This document shows, piece after piece, positions 13,701-28,608 of a stretch of 64,000 nucleotides of DNA. The notes under the pieces were generated by a model. That model searched no databases and was not told the DNA's origin. It worked only from the letters and a program-made list of their open reading frames with translations. This DNA comes from Elysia crispata (Eukaryota; Mollusca; Gastropoda; Plakobranchidae). Each line of letters starts with the position of its first letter. The stretch's first letter is position 1. The translations under genes were made by a program, and so were the position numbers. The stretch lies in NCBI GenBank assembly GCA_033675545.1, contig JAWDGP010006562.1:832001-896000 (forward strand), in the 5' to 3' direction.

Positions 13701-16700
13701 ACAAGTAGCTCTATTGTTCTTAGTACTTGTACTTCCACTGCTAAGAAAAGCAGCCGTCATCCCAGTGCCCCCTTTCTGATCGTGTTTCTTGGATTCAGGC
13801 ACACGAGGGTGTCTGGTACCCCCACTAGTCAATGGGTCTGGCATCGGGTCGAAAGTCTGTGATCTCGCTCTCCGTCGAATCTCATCATGTAAAAAGTCCA
13901 ACAGAAAGGTCAAGTTCCCTTCCTGTCCCTCTCCTACCCTCGCCCACTCAAGACGAATGTGGGTAGGTAGCTGGTGTAGCACCAGTGGTGTGAGTACCAC
14001 ACCGTATGTAGTTCCATCCACCCCAAGGTTCTCCAGGCTCCTGACGTTTGCCTGGATCTCATCATGCAGCCTCCACAAGTTGCTGGATCTGTTGGTCGAG
14101 ATAGGCTGCATCTTCAGCAGTTGCTGTATGTGCCCGAAAATAATTCTTTCTTTTCTACCGAAACATTACTCTAGGATGGACTTGGCCGTTCTGTTGTTTT
14201 CGGTAGTGAGCGAAAGACCTGTGATGGTTGCGGCAGTTTCTCCCTGCAGTAGAGACTGCAGGTATGTAAATTTGTTGACCACTGGAAGGTTGGATTGGTC
14301 GATGACAGCAGTGAATTTGTCCCAAAACGGCTGCCATTGCGTGTAGTCACCAGAGTATTTTGGAATTTCTAACTTCGGTAACTTTGTTGTCTGGTTGCGG
14401 TTCCCATGTCCCATGGCATCAGCAGATCTCAAGTCATCTTCTACCTGTTGATCTGAAGCAGGAATAGACCTAGCAGTAGCCTTATTCTCCTATCAATAAA
14501 TTCAGATCCTTGTGCAATGTCACTTTCCAGTTCTTCTACACTAAGGTAAGATTCAAACTCAAACTGTGCTTCATGTAAATTCTTAAGTTTCATTTCAAAA
14601 TCATTTATGCTGTGTTGAATTTCAACTTCTGTAACATCAGTCTTATTTATTATTTGATCTAAAGAACCTGAAACTCTTGTAAGCCAAGCCTTAGCTGATG
14701 CTCTTCATTTCTTGGCTACCTCCATGGTTAGACCTATCAGATCAGCTATCACAGAATATCTGGGTCTATTCTGATAATTCTAGGATTCTTAGCTTTGGTC
14801 TAGATTCTCTGGATCTTCCATGTAGATCACTACACACTAAAGAATGTGTCTTTCGATATATATATAATCTAGGAATGTGGCACCCTAGCCTTAAATTTCT
14901 ATTTTTGTGAGTGTCACTCATAGAACGCTACACTGAGGAATGTGTTTTCAATTTTATTTTGTCTTCAACTTCAAATTCTAGATTCTAGATTTAGATCTAG
15001 ATCTATGATTCTTTAAATCACAGTAATAGTGACTTCCGTTTCTAGATCTAGCCTTCATAAGTTCTTTAAAATAAAGACAGGCTTCAGACTTAAACCAACT
15101 CCAACAGTTCGTAAATCAAAGTCAAAGATTTGGTTTCAATCTATGAGGAATGGATGCAAGGCGTACAACGATGAGCCAAGGTCAATCTCAGGACGGCTGA
15201 GTCTAGCCTTGGTCAATTCTAGATCTAGTCTAGATCAAGTTCTTCAAATTCTTGCACATTCCTCCCGGGTTTCGGCACCATGTAATAACTGTTCATTTCT
15301 CAGTCTCTCAGACACCAAACGATCTCAGAAAGTCTCTTGTAAATTTAAACAAACTTTATTAACTTGATCAAAATTGGAGTTGGCCCTGCCACATTGGTTT
15401 TCATCATCAACAGCAATAACAAATCAGAGTAACTTGCCCATAATAAACGGCTTTTTGTCTAAGGGGAAACAATCCCACTATTATCGCGTTACTCATTCAC
15501 CGAAAAGAGTTGTCTTCCCTTATTATCTTTAACAGTGAGAAAGGCCAAGAATCGTGTAGAAAAAGTTATCTAGAATAAGAAATACAACATCAAAACTGTC
15601 ATTATTTTACCCTTTTGGTAAGGAGTACTCCTGTTCATGTAATAATAAACCTTTTGAAGTTGTGTTACACTTCCTACACAAGCTAGATCCAGATCTACAT
15701 TGACAGCTATGCTCTTTGTGAATAATGCTGCATGTAGCCAATGCCACCCAATTTATTGAGTCACTTAAAAGTATTGCAAGGGATAAAGTACTTGATATAA
15801 ACTGAAAGAGGGATGGAAATAAAAGATCTTAAGATAAATTCGAATTTTTCACCATAGAATAATTACAAGCTCAGAAATCTTGTCTTCATCAGATTTCAGA
15901 GCTATACTGATGAATGAACATTCATCAAAGACCGCTATTTGTGTTTTGTTATGTATGCTTGAAAGGCAAAAATAAGCGAGTCATTCAGATTTTCTTTCCC
16001 TTGAGAGTGGCAGGTCTGGATTTCCCCCAATGTAGCTAAAATACACTTTTTTTTCTTCATGGTTTTAGGTGCATGCCTGTGAGATATAAACTAGATAAGC
16101 AGTTGCTCATTGATTATGAAGCGTCGTCTCTCTAGAGATTTATGGATATGTATATTGACAGGCAATAAGCCGTCCTTGAAGCTGTAGGAATATGAGAAAA
16201 AGGATGAATAGTTTCATAGCAAGTTTACAAGTTCTGGTCAGAGTAACATCAGCAGAGGTAACATTATTGACTCTACTATGATGATACATTCTTCGCCTTT
16301 TTTCTTTTTGGACACTTTTCCTGTTCTTTAGATGTTTTTTCTTTATCATTTGATATGATATTTTAAATAAAAAAAACGTAATGATGAACAAAGATGTGAA
16401 TGTAAAACATGAATATGTAGTTGAATTTTCAATAAAGTGTACAATTAATATCATAACACAGTGCATGAGGATGAAACTATCGCTATGCTGCAGTTGTTGC
16501 TTCAAAGTGGAGCCAATATCAACAGTGCAGACATCAATGGGAAAACCCCTTTGCATTTGGCTGTGTCTTGCAACAAAGGGCATTCAGACACATCCACCAG
16601 CTTAGAGGAGTTTTTGCTTGAAAGTGGAGCTGACATGATGGCCAAAGATAATAACCTCAATATGCCACTCCATCTTGCTGTGAACAAAAACGGGTGATTG

Positions 16701-19427
16701 TTGCTCTTTATTTTGTGGATAATAAAACTTTTTCTCAAGTTGAATATCAAATACTATCAATTACAATTCTGATGAACTTTAAAGGCATGTAATCAGGTAC
16801 CATTTTAAATTTGACAATGATATTAATATGGAGAAGCAAATCATAAACTCTACTTTCTAGTCAAGCCAATTAGATTTTTACTAATGTTTTTGAAAATCTA
16901 TATATATAGAGGCCTCTTTTCATTATGTACACCAAACACTAACCTCCTCCTATAATTAAATATTATCTGTGCAACAGTCTCTTGATTTTTTGTCCTACAG
17001 AAATAATCTCTAAAATGTTTCAGATAAAGTCTCCTTGTCGATCAACCAATCAGGTGCCCTGTTCTTTAGCGTAGGCGATCATGATCTTCCACGCATCTCT
17101 ATCCCTTGTCAAGGTTAATACATCTGTGGCTTATCCTACTTTCAGCCACCTTGTTAGTCCATTCAACATCTTTCTGGCTGTTTTCCCCAGCTGTATTTTC
17201 CCTTCGATCATTCCAGTTGCACAAGATGTTCTAGTTTCCCTCTTCTCATCACATGGCCTAAAAAAGGTTGCCTGGGGTTTATGTATTCTATTTATCTTGT
17301 TATGTCATCTTCTTGTAACACTGTTTCGTTTAAGTTCTTTACTGTCCATGAGATTCATTCTCTGTAGGAACCACATTTCTGTTATCTCCAGTTTGTTCTT
17401 TAACTATTTTGAGACTGACAAGGGCCCCCTTCTATACATCAGATTGGGTTCATTATAGCACTCAAGTGCTCTTTTTCGTGTATGGATAGAGATTTATTCA
17501 TTCTCCTTGCTTGGTCATTACTCGGGAAAAATGAGGTTACTTTTCTTCATTTCATAAACATTTTTATACAAAGCTATTTCAAATCCACTCAAAGAATCTC
17601 TTTAATTTATCACTAAGCATACCCCTGGACAATTGAAAATAAATCATCTCCAGGGTGCAGCAAACTTAATAGACAAAATACTTTTAGGGTAGGTCAGCAT
17701 TGAGAAGGGTGTTTCTGCATGGTCTGTGAATCTCAAGGTTAAAACTTTTCACATAATTTTATGTAGCATTATCTTTGGTACAAATTTTTCAAACTGTTCT
17801 TTGTTTTGATTCATTTTAAGGTCACAAGTTTTCACCTAAAAAAAAACTCAATTATTTTTTATAACAGATGAACTTTCTAAATATGTCAGAATCACTTTTG
17901 AGAACATGATGAGAATTATATTATGCTCTTCTTTTGAAATAAATATTTCAAACCAGAACAGTTGTATTACTTCAAACCTATTTTATTTTACATTAGAAAG
18001 GTATATTTCAATGCCCATAAGAATCTTTAGGCTTTGGTAAGTCATACTTTTTTTTTTTTTTTTTAAATCTTTTGAAAACTTTGGAGAGAAAATTTTTATT
18101 TTGTAAGGAAAGTAATGCAGCTCCAAATCTTTACATTTTGTGCAGTCAAGCAGATCTGTCATCATAAAAAACTATATGCTTTCCTTGATAAACAAAATCA
18201 ATGTGGACTCAACATATAAGTTAGTGAGAATTGGTGGGAAATAGCCAGCAAACTAAAGAACTGTCCCTTAAAAGCTATGTATAATTTGAAGTGTGCAACT
18301 CTTTCTTTACTGCCTGTGTTTCTTTGCAAAGCTCAGCTTTCATGTAAAAAGTTCTCCTTGTTTAAGACATGGGGAAGACGCTGCTGATTTCTGCTGCAAA
18401 AAAGGCACTGCATCAAACTAGAAAGGAAATTAAGTTTTTTTTTTGTTTTTTTTTTACTTTTTATCAATTATTGTGATTTCAACAGCTAATTAGATAGGCC
18501 TGCACATTCTTGAATTTAACATCATCAAACATTATTACTGTCTTTAGAACTGATCCCATTGAGCTCTGCAGCCTGTTGACATCCATGATGCGAGATCAAC
18601 AAGTGGATGAACCAAACAAGAATGGGTACACACCACTTCTTTATGCAGCAAGCTCAGGGGCTACTATTTGTTGCATGCATCTCCTGCAGGTATATTGACT
18701 ATACATATAATTATATATATTTATCAATTATTTTTGTAAACTGTGTCGCTAAGTGTTAATAACAATATAACAAAAAAAAAAATATTGAAATGATAATGCT
18801 AAGTGTGATTATAATAGCAAGCTCTTGCATTTCGTAGGCTTGTCATTATATGAGCTCACTATGATTTACACAATTGAATTCTCAAAAAATCTTTTTTTAT
18901 GTGCTTTCCTATGCAGAAATTTGCCACTCTCAATTAAATTTTGTGGTACTTGTCAGCTTCAGAAACACATTTTTTATTGTCAAATTTTTTGTTTTGTTTA
19001 AGCTTTTATATATTCCTGACTTAAAAAAGCTCTCCATCAATATTTCAAGGTTTAAGATGTTTACTGAACCCAGGCAAGTACATTACTGAGCAGTTTGAAA
19101 CTATGAGGATCTATGAGGAGATTTACACAACACAAATGGGGAGGGGGAGAAAGAACACACACACACTTTCACAATTTTTGCTAAGATATCCGGCGTATCT
19201 ACTTCCAGAGAGGTGCTAACCTTGAAGCTAGAGAATTTAGAGGAAACACACCCCTAAATATGGCGATATATGGAGGATATGACAGGTAAAGAGACTTTAT
19301 ATATATATATGTTTTTGAGTGACAGTTTTCCCATCGGAAATCGTGCGTCTATTTGTCTCTGCATGTAGATAATAAAATTCGCGGGTGTAAAGTAAAATAA
19401 AGAATGAGAGAGTTTGTGAGAGAAAGG

Positions 19428-19461
<34 letters not shown>

Positions 19462-22400
19462 GTTAATAATAAAATTGATTACCTACAGCCAGCTACAATT
19501 GTTTACCGAATGTTAATTAAATATTAGAAAATTGCAACAAACGCTTTTTACAGACATAAAGCAACAGAAAGCAAGCATCTAACAAAGCTTAACCCTGCAA
19601 CTGCCACAAGAAAAGCAAGCTTTCCATCGAATGGAAAATGCCTAACAAAATGTGTAATACAAAACTACACTAACAGAGACGAGGACAATAAAATAGCTTT
19701 GTAGGACTTGCTGACTATGAATTTAAAACCAGCTACAACCAAGATAAATATCCTCATTCAAACTAGCACACAGAAACGAAGATACGAAGCTCGGTGAGCA
19801 CATTTGGGAACTAAAAGTCAAGAACATTGAACACCATCCAATGGGAAATCATTTTAAAAAAAATCAAGCCATATACACTAGAAAAAAGTATATCCACATT
19901 TTGTTCAGAATTAAAATACCAAATTTTGAACCGAAGACAGATCATTTCTCATTGCATACAAAAAAAAAAAAAAAAAAAGGTTTCCTGTTGTCAAATATTT
20001 ACACCAATCGCCGCTTATTATGAACAGCCATCTATTGAGCGCAAAAAAAAAAAAAAAGCAAAACAACTATATCATAGTTTTAAATGATTTTACCTTAAAG
20101 TCTGTGCATGCTACACTTGTGTTTCAAGTGGACTTCAAGATAAGATCTTCTATAGCTATGCAAAGCTCCCGCAGTTGGCCACTTATCAATTGTTCCAATT
20201 CATTTTCAAACTATGAAAAGCATTGTGCTGTAATTAGATCTATGGGTCCAATTCACTTCCTTACCCTGTGTAGATGCGTATGAATTATGTAATTCCTCTT
20301 CTAGATGAATCAATGATATTTAGTATAAAAATAAGAGTCGAAATCAAATTAAAAGAAAGTCAACTTTTAGTGAGCAGTGAGTCAACATCTAATCTTCAAT
20401 GAGTTAACTTCTAGTCAGTCAGTCAGTCATTGGTCAGTCAACCTATTGTTTATGAAAGCATTGTGTTTCATTGTTTGGATTAGATAGTTTACAATTTGTA
20501 CACGCAAACGTCAGCTTTATTTTCTACAGACAAGTCGTGTGATTGGCTGCCTATATATTTCATACCTCTAGACAAAAAGGGAGCCAAATAGATTACCAAA
20601 TCTGTTACATATATATATACATACAGATGGATATATATTTCTTAATTATTTATGTAGATATAATTGATTTAAAAACTAGACACATAAGTGGGCTTGAGTC
20701 TTAAACAGTGATTATTTTATGAACAGATCCAGATTTTGAAAAGTGCTGGATTGATTGTAAAAGATTCATCTGGAACTTGAAGGAACATAAAACTCAGAAA
20801 AGAGGACTGGTTGACATAAAGACTTTAGTTTTGGCTTCAAGTTTTCTATCCTAATGTGCAGTAAGCCTAGAGTAAGTTTCAACAGTGCAGTTTGTGTTGA
20901 TAAACACAATGGTTCATTGCATAGAACCGTACAGACTGCTCACAGGTTTAGGCTTAAGCCTAATAGAATCAATTTGAAAAAGAAAAAAAAATGATTGAAA
21001 AATGGATGGGATGCGGAAGCTGTCAAATACCAACCTAAGAATTTTTTCCTTCGAAGTAGAGAAACAGGTGTTATGTCATCATCATCTTCACTGTGATGTA
21101 CAAACCCAGCCAATGAAAACTTAACTCTCTTTTAGTTGCCCAGCCAAGCACAGCTGTCTCTCTCCTTCCCCCATCCCCTTGTTAGTATAAACTTAGAGAG
21201 CAAGCCTTCCTGCCAGATAGTGTTCAAAATGATTTTCTTCAGCATTTATCTTATCCTTTTAAATGAGAACCGCTACTGATTTCAAAACGTATCATAAGGC
21301 AATGTGTGAAGTGTCTAGATTATACCAATCATAATAGCGATATATTAGTCAAACTGCTTCAGTGTTTATTTAGCCAAAGGGCTCATTCAAATTAGCTACA
21401 GATGCATAAAGAAGACAAAGGGATGAATCGGAGCAGCTGTTTAAGACTCTTGAAATGAGAAAATATGGCTAGGCCACCCTGGTCAAAGAAATATAAGATG
21501 CAATAAATATGTGTTGTATTATATTTGAAGTTATCTTGCCTTGTGAAGTGTAGAAGGAAAAAGTAATGAAACAAACTTAAATGGCATGTTTGATTTGATA
21601 TCTCTTGAGATCCAGCATGGAATGGGGAGATTTCCTCTTTACCTGTTTTATTTCTCTCCTTGCTTTCTTGTACTTCTTAGTCTGCCTGAAAGTTATATGT
21701 TCTATCTCGATGTGCTTTATGTCTATAGTTGTCATTGGCTACTGTATATTGTAGCCTAGGTTATCTCTCCCTTCACAGAAAAAAGATAAAGGAGGTGGGG
21801 AAAAAAAAAAGAAAAACACTGTCTCAGTTTAAGGTTTTTCAGGAACAAGTGATGGTTCATACTTTTTCAACTTCAACCTAAGTCTGAACTTACATCTAGG
21901 ACTTACTGTGGGATATTGAGTGAAAAAGGAATAGCATTAGTAATAGAAGTAGGAAATCGAATTTGATGAGCAAAGGAGATGAGAGTATGGAGGAGAGGAA
22001 GAAAAGAGAGACCATATAAGCCAGGATAAGAAAGAACTGAAGCGTGAATGGGAGAGATCAGGGAAGTTTAAAACAAGAAAAAAGAAATTGGAGAAATCAG
22101 GGATTGCAGATTTGCTGAGATGGCGTAGAAATCAGAAGTTTATGATTTTTGCAGAGCCATGATCCTTAGTTCTTTCCTATTATCAACCGTTGGCACAAAT
22201 TCGCAATGGTTTAGATGATCATATATGTTTTTATATTTGAATAAAACAATTCATGTCCATTTTTAGATGGAATATACATGGGGTCTTCAATTCATCTGGA
22301 TGTTAGAGCTTTGTGAGAATTTTAAGTGTTATTTTTATTCTTATCGCACATACCATTGAAGTTGGTGATCTTTCCATTAATTTATATCACATTTTTTAGT

Positions 22401-24753
22401 TGCTTGTTTATTTACTTATTTCTCTATTTATTTAATTACTTATTCATTCATTTATTATTGTTAAAATTGTCATGTTGTTTTATATTTTCCTCTGTCTGGA
22501 TATTTTTTGCACGATTAATTTTTTTTTTTGTCATTATATGTGCCCTTTTAAAATCATTTTTGAGGTTTTTTTTTTTTTTTATTATCTTTATGTGAAGCTA
22601 TTATTGTTAATTTCTGGTGAAGGTCTACAAGGGAAAGCTTAAATTCTGGTTATTTTTTTTTATACTTTGAGAGCTGCACAATTTTTTTTTAATTGTTCCT
22701 TTCTTCTGCTGTTGATGCTGCTATTGCTGCTGTTACTGCTAATACCATTTCTACTACTACCATCTCTACTTTTGAAATATAAATCAATTCTCTTGTTATT
22801 TTTTTTTAATTCTGGAGGGATATGATCAGTTACATGAATAAAAATGTTGACGTTGTGAAGTATATATATATATATATATATATGTATTTATCTTTGTTTC
22901 AGTTGTGCTATTATGCTAATGCAGCGCAACGCTAGTCTCAACTTCTCAATTGTTGTGAGCCTTCCTCGCTCAGTGGATCCCTCAATTCAGGAAACAGAGG
23001 ATGTGAAAAAGAAGAAGCGGCCATTGCTAAACTGGAGACCCAAGTTGCAGTGGCAGAGCAGACAGCCCAGGCATTTTCCAGGGGAAACAATGACAATCTT
23101 TGAGGTAAGGGCTTAAAAAGAGAAGTCTGATGGATGTAAGAGCTAAGTGGTATCATAGAAATTAAGAAACTAATAGTAAGTTTCTTATTTGTTTTTTAAC
23201 TATGCAGAAGATGCTCTCCTTACCATCCTTGAAGTAATATATTTGTGCTTTTGATGACATGATAGAAACAAAACAGTATAAGAAAAATTAAAACGCATCA
23301 GTTCTATTTTTCCAGGTTTTCTAATTAGAATATTGCCATCTCCAAAGTATTTCTCTTTCCTAAAATTTGACTGTGAAAGTTTGTAAATGACTTTTTGACT
23401 TAATTTCTATTCTGGCAAACATTTGCAAATAGTGCCTGCACTATTAAATCGCTTAAGTCCAGTGAATAACTCTCATAGGTCTAAGATTTAAATAAAAACT
23501 AGTAGCAGCCCCAAGATTTAAGCTACCCCAACATGCCCAGGTTAAAGGCCATTGTTACTGGACAAGCCACCTGTACCCAGTAGTGATGCAAAAACGACAC
23601 ACCCCTCTTTATATTTAGTTATAGTGGGTTTCCAATGGCATTTAATATTGAGGTTTTGCAGACGGTTTACATACTGCTGATCATGGGTCATAAGATAGTT
23701 TCCCATGTGTCATGTCAAATCGCCATGTGTTGTTTACATCGTGTTATCTGGAAAATATGTAATCAGTTGACACACACTACAGTGTACTGACAGAGGGTTT
23801 GATTAGTACTCAGTAGCATTAGAGCAAAGCTAGCAGTCATCCTGTAACCCTTGCATAAAGGTTACATTCTCGGTGGGAGGTCTAGCATTTTTGCAAAAAG
23901 CGATTATGCTGCGTATCACTAGGTAGGAAGAGTTCACACAAATGATGTCGGTCAGTCTAAAATGAAACATCCTAGTCTAGCCTTGTCTGCAAAACCTCAG
24001 AAATATCTTAAAATAAACCATAACGTCATTGTAAGATAATTTTGGAGGTTCCTGACCCTTCATGTGGGGTTTCCAGCTCAGGAACAAAGGTGAAAGGTTA
24101 ACAAAAATATGGTTCCTCTAACTAGATTCTTCAAGACAAAGTACTGATGCTTTATCTGTCACTTCCATTGCATCCATTGTTTGATGCGCATCAACACATT
24201 CCATTTTACATCCTTGAGTCATATTAGCGTTATTAAAACATTTTCATCATCATGGAAAAGAAAGCTGGAAAAACAAGTGATTTATGCAAAACATTTACAC
24301 CAAATGGCTCTTCTTTTCTCTTTTAGGGAGCTGTCAAGAAGGACCTCACTGGGGTGGCTCATATGCTTTTAGATGGACTTGGCATGCCTATGGAGGCAGT
24401 TGAGGTTAACATTTTTTTCTTTGATATCATTCATTCGATAATTTGAAACAAATGAATGTAATTGCAATTATTTTTGAGTAAGATGCAGAAGGTAAAGCAG
24501 AGAAATCAAGAAATGCAGTGACAAGACCATCCGACAAAAACAGTATTTTTTCAAAGCACTATCAATGCACCTGCAACACATGCAGGCTACTGAAAAAATT
24601 CTTGTGGCTAGATTTTGCATCACTTGTGGTCCATCACATACAGATATTGGTTTACAATACACGGCAACACTTTAGTGATACTTTAGTTGCACCGCACTGG
24701 TCCCAGTCAAGCGATAAATAGGTCACGGGGTTGGGGTCTTTCACCCAATATGA

Positions 24754-24792
<39 letters not shown>

Positions 24793-27700
24793 GTATACTG
24801 AATAGTTCTTAATCTGTGATTGTTTATATGATGTCATGATTTTTTTAGATCCCACTAAATGAACTCTTAGGAAAAAATGATTCTGAAAACAGCTTAGCTA
24901 TTGGGGTTGCTCTTATGAACCAGAATCTTGACTTTTATCTCTCATGAGCGTTGGAGCAATAAATCAGTAGACTCAGACTGATTAACATCATACAAGGCCT
25001 GCAGTAGTGGTATTGGGAAGGGACTACTGCTGTGAAAAGGTCCGTAGTCTTTGCAATAGCAGTTGCTTAACTAGTGACCATTTTTCGAATTCAATTTAGT
25101 TTTAATTTTTATTTGTTATTTTACTGCTCACACTGCAAATTTAGAATTCTGCATAGCACACCCAGCAAAGTTTAAGATTTTTTAAGGTGTAAGGAGGAGG
25201 TATCCATGAGATTAATGTGGATTGCAATCAACCAACCTGCTACTTTGACCCTTGCCTTCTCAAGATGCAAGAACAGTGTGCCTCACACTACTCAATGGGA
25301 CTGTCATGCTTCATCCAATGAGTAGGGCCAGAGTCAATACTAGAGTTGACTGTTTTTATCTCTTACGTTAGTATAGTACTGGGTAAACTGAACTCCATAC
25401 CACGAGTCTCCCAGTAGGGCTTGATATAAAGGGCTGGGAGTGGACCCACTCCGTTCAGTTGGCCTGTCCAGCATTTTCTGAGGAGCAGGGCAAGGTTCAT
25501 TCCCAGTGAAGAGTACTTGTTGGTCCAAATATATATACATACACACACACACACACTACTGCAGCTCTAAGCCACAATTTTATCTAGGATGCAGAAGGAA
25601 AAAAAATAAACTCAGTTTATTTTTCCAATCTAATAGGCTGCTTTGAATTTGAGTAAATTTTACTTGGCTCTGAGGCTGATAAGACGGATTCCTGATGTCA
25701 GTAGGCTTCATGCCAAGAACAAAGAGGGGCAGAACCTTTTTCATGTACTTGCTAAGAAGACAAGCCGCAACAATCCTGACCTGCAGTTGAAGGTATTGTT
25801 TATATTTTGGATCCTTGATAAAGATAAGCTAGATGTAATTTTTATGTAAAGGAAACGTTCTCTTGATGTTAAATCCTATGCTGTTTTGAAATGATTTTGT
25901 GTTACTGAGAAAAACATATGTGAAAATCAAAGTCATGCTACTTGACTCATGATTATAAGATGTTTTTAAGTCTGGAGCTTTCATGTTGTAAGATATCCAT
26001 AAAAATGTAAACTGTGAAAATAATAACAAAATTGTATATTTACAACTTATTAAATGGTAGTCTTAGTTCTTTAAGGTTGCTGTCAACCAGCATTCAAATT
26101 TGACTTAAAGTAAATAAAGAAAACAGAAAAATGAGAGCGATAATCTCTCTTTCAGTCTCATTCTGAATTATTAATCATCTTTGAATGTTCAACTTTTTCT
26201 ACATGGAGTATATTCTTATTTTGATCAGTTTTGCTGATATAGGCACAAGATTTTTAAGTAAATATTTGTGATCCTCAGTGGCTGAGAGACGTGTTGGGTC
26301 TGAAAATTATCTTGAACTTAGTAACATATGCTAATTATCTCCTTTGTAAGATGATGATCTGATTCAGGTTCTTACAGCCAGATTGATCTTACACCCATCT
26401 GGGCCTAGGTTTAGACAAAGAAAATTATAAAAAGTGGCTTTGTTCAGAACGCAACAGCAGATCTAGATGGTGGTTTAAAATCTCATTACTTGAAGTGTAG
26501 TTTTTAAAACCACTACTTTAGTAATGTCAATAATCTGTTGGTGAAAGGTTCAAATCGATCAGGATTAGTGCTGAGCTGAGATAAAATGTACCTGAGGCCA
26601 TGCGGCTGTCTTACTTTTAACCTAAGTGTAATCTTTTTATATGAAAATTATTTTCAATGGACAGGTTGCGTCAGCTCTTTTAGAGAAAAGAATTCCTTTG
26701 GGAGAGTGTGACAAGCATGGGCTCACACCACTTATGTATGCTGCTTTGAAACACCAGTCAGTGAAACTTGCCAAATTTCTTATTGGTTGGTATTATTTGA
26801 TCTTGTTGTATTAAGTGCTTTATGCTAGTCTTGATGTTATGTATAAAGGGAAGGAGGGCAGAGGAAAGGAATACAAGAGGAATAGTTCATATGCAGCTGT
26901 AAAGGAATTGTGCTTGATCACCCACCATTTATAAATAAAGATGGACCTTTGCAAGAACTAAGCCTTTTAGACCACCATATGAATGGATGCAAGGTTTTCT
27001 TAAAATTTAAGAAAAAAAATATGCCTAAAATGCATCAAAAATGATTTTGACTGTTGTATTGATAATCATAGTACAGGTTTAAAGACAAAACATTGAGTAT
27101 TCAGCGTGCGGGACAAAATTAACTTCTTTACTCTGGTCTAACATTGCTGTCTGAACAAATGGGTCTTTTATATGGACTTGAAGCATGGGGCAGACTCCTC
27201 CAAAGGTTGGCACTTTGAATTAGCCCAAAATTTTAAGCTGGTACCTAGGTTGGTACTATTCCCAATCTGTTAAAAGATCCTAAACCTAAATTAAATAGTT
27301 AAGAGGGTGAATTATAAAAGGTACCTGAATGTGTACAAGCTTGCTGAAATTCATAACAGAGTATTTATTTGCACCTGCATGATAATAAGCATTTAGAAGG
27401 TGCTAAAGATACATTGGTGTTTTTACAAAATCATCATACTGTGCTTATTGTTGGGTTTTAAATAGTGAGCTTTTTTGTTATGCATATTGATAGCCACACC
27501 TTGTCATTTCCAAAATAAACAGCTGAGATTTTAGGATCATGCAATCAGGGTCAGAGCAGACCAGGGCTTTCCTATAACGGAAAGCAAGTCATCACTTGAA
27601 TTCTGATATGCGCACCCAAACCACATGGTCAGCTGACACTTGTGATGTTGGGATCAAAGGTCACAGTAGATCGACTCTAGCACCTGAATGCTCATCATAT

Positions 27701-28576
27701 GAACACTACTGACCAATAGCTAAATCTAGGTCAGCTGCCAAGGCACTGCGAGTTACACACTTGATCAAATTTACTAGTTTTTCAATAATTAAGTTTAGAT
27801 TCATAATTATTTTTTATTTAAAACATGACATGACAGCTCTGGTATGCTCTTCGCCTTACAGTGGTTAGCCTATCTAACTATGGCAAGGCAAATTAATGGA
27901 CTCCTTTAGTTTTATCTAACACCCTTGCTTATCCATTGTTGTCTCTGTCAGTGTTGTGTGACCTGCTCTTGTTTAAGCTAAATCATGTCTACTTTCTTTT
28001 AATCAACATCATCATCTTTCCATTATCATCTCTCCTTTTTATTTACTAGCCCTATTGACTTAACTGAAGAGATGAATTTATGTTAACTGTAACATCAGTC
28101 TCTGTATTTAAGTATCCAGGGAAAACTTATGAGGGGATGAACACAACATAGAAACTACACCATTGCTGTAAAGAGTTTTCTGTCTCATCACATTATCAAT
28201 GAGGAACTCATAGTTTGTAAGAAAAGATTGGTAACAAAATTCTTAGTGAGCATCCCTGTGTTTAGTTTGATCAAGTGATTTTATTTTTGGGGAAATATCT
28301 AGCTGTTTTTTGGGCTTATCTTTTCTTCCAGCAGTCTCATTGACATATCCAATCTTATATATATATTTTCTTGCAGACTATGACAGAGATTTTAAACCTC
28401 AAGTGAAAGACAAGAGGAATAGAGACATAATGGCAGCATTCATGTGGGACTACAGCTGGATATCAGACAATTTCAAACTCACTGAAGTCAAGTAATGTGT
28501 TCTAATGAGTTATGCAATAATTTCAAAGACCAGCTTCTTTGAATATTTTCAGACTAACATCTATAAGCTATTGGCT

Positions 28577-28608
<32 letters not shown>

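Larger units (their letters stand above)
8082..15534 (-). mobile_element. BEL/Pao LTR retrotransposon, full length but degenerate
   Basis: Two LTRs of about 254 bp (8082-8334 and 15281-15534) enclose gag and pol read on the - strand, and the perfect 5-bp duplication GTGAG (8077-8081 and 15535-15539) flanks the element. A primer binding site and polypurine tract adjoin the LTRs. The domain order gag (DUF1759-like, zinc knuckles), aspartic protease, RT, RNase H, integrase, DUF5641-like tail is that of BEL/Pao. Stops and frameshifts in gag and pol make it inactive. By hand count the LTRs differ at about nine substitutions and one single-base indel. Confidence 0.95.
7166..16018. mobile_element. 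Family B non-autonomous DNA transposon, copy 1, split by a BEL/Pao insertion
   Basis: The left end is CAGACCTGCCATTC and the right end GAGTGGCAGGTCTG, imperfect inverted repeats. Flanks are GATTTT (7160-7165) and GATTTC (16019-16024), a 6-bp duplication with one mismatch. Without the retrotransposon the copy is about 1.39 kb, close to copy 2 (1,357 bp at 46511-47867). No protein is encoded. The two halves (7166-8081 and 15540-16018) align in order with copy 2. Confidence 0.8.

Noticed and set aside
13789..14346. 185-residue + strand ORF over the BEL/Pao gag
   Set aside because: It is a shadow of the - strand gag, which has zinc knuckles and DUF1759-like motifs in its own frame.
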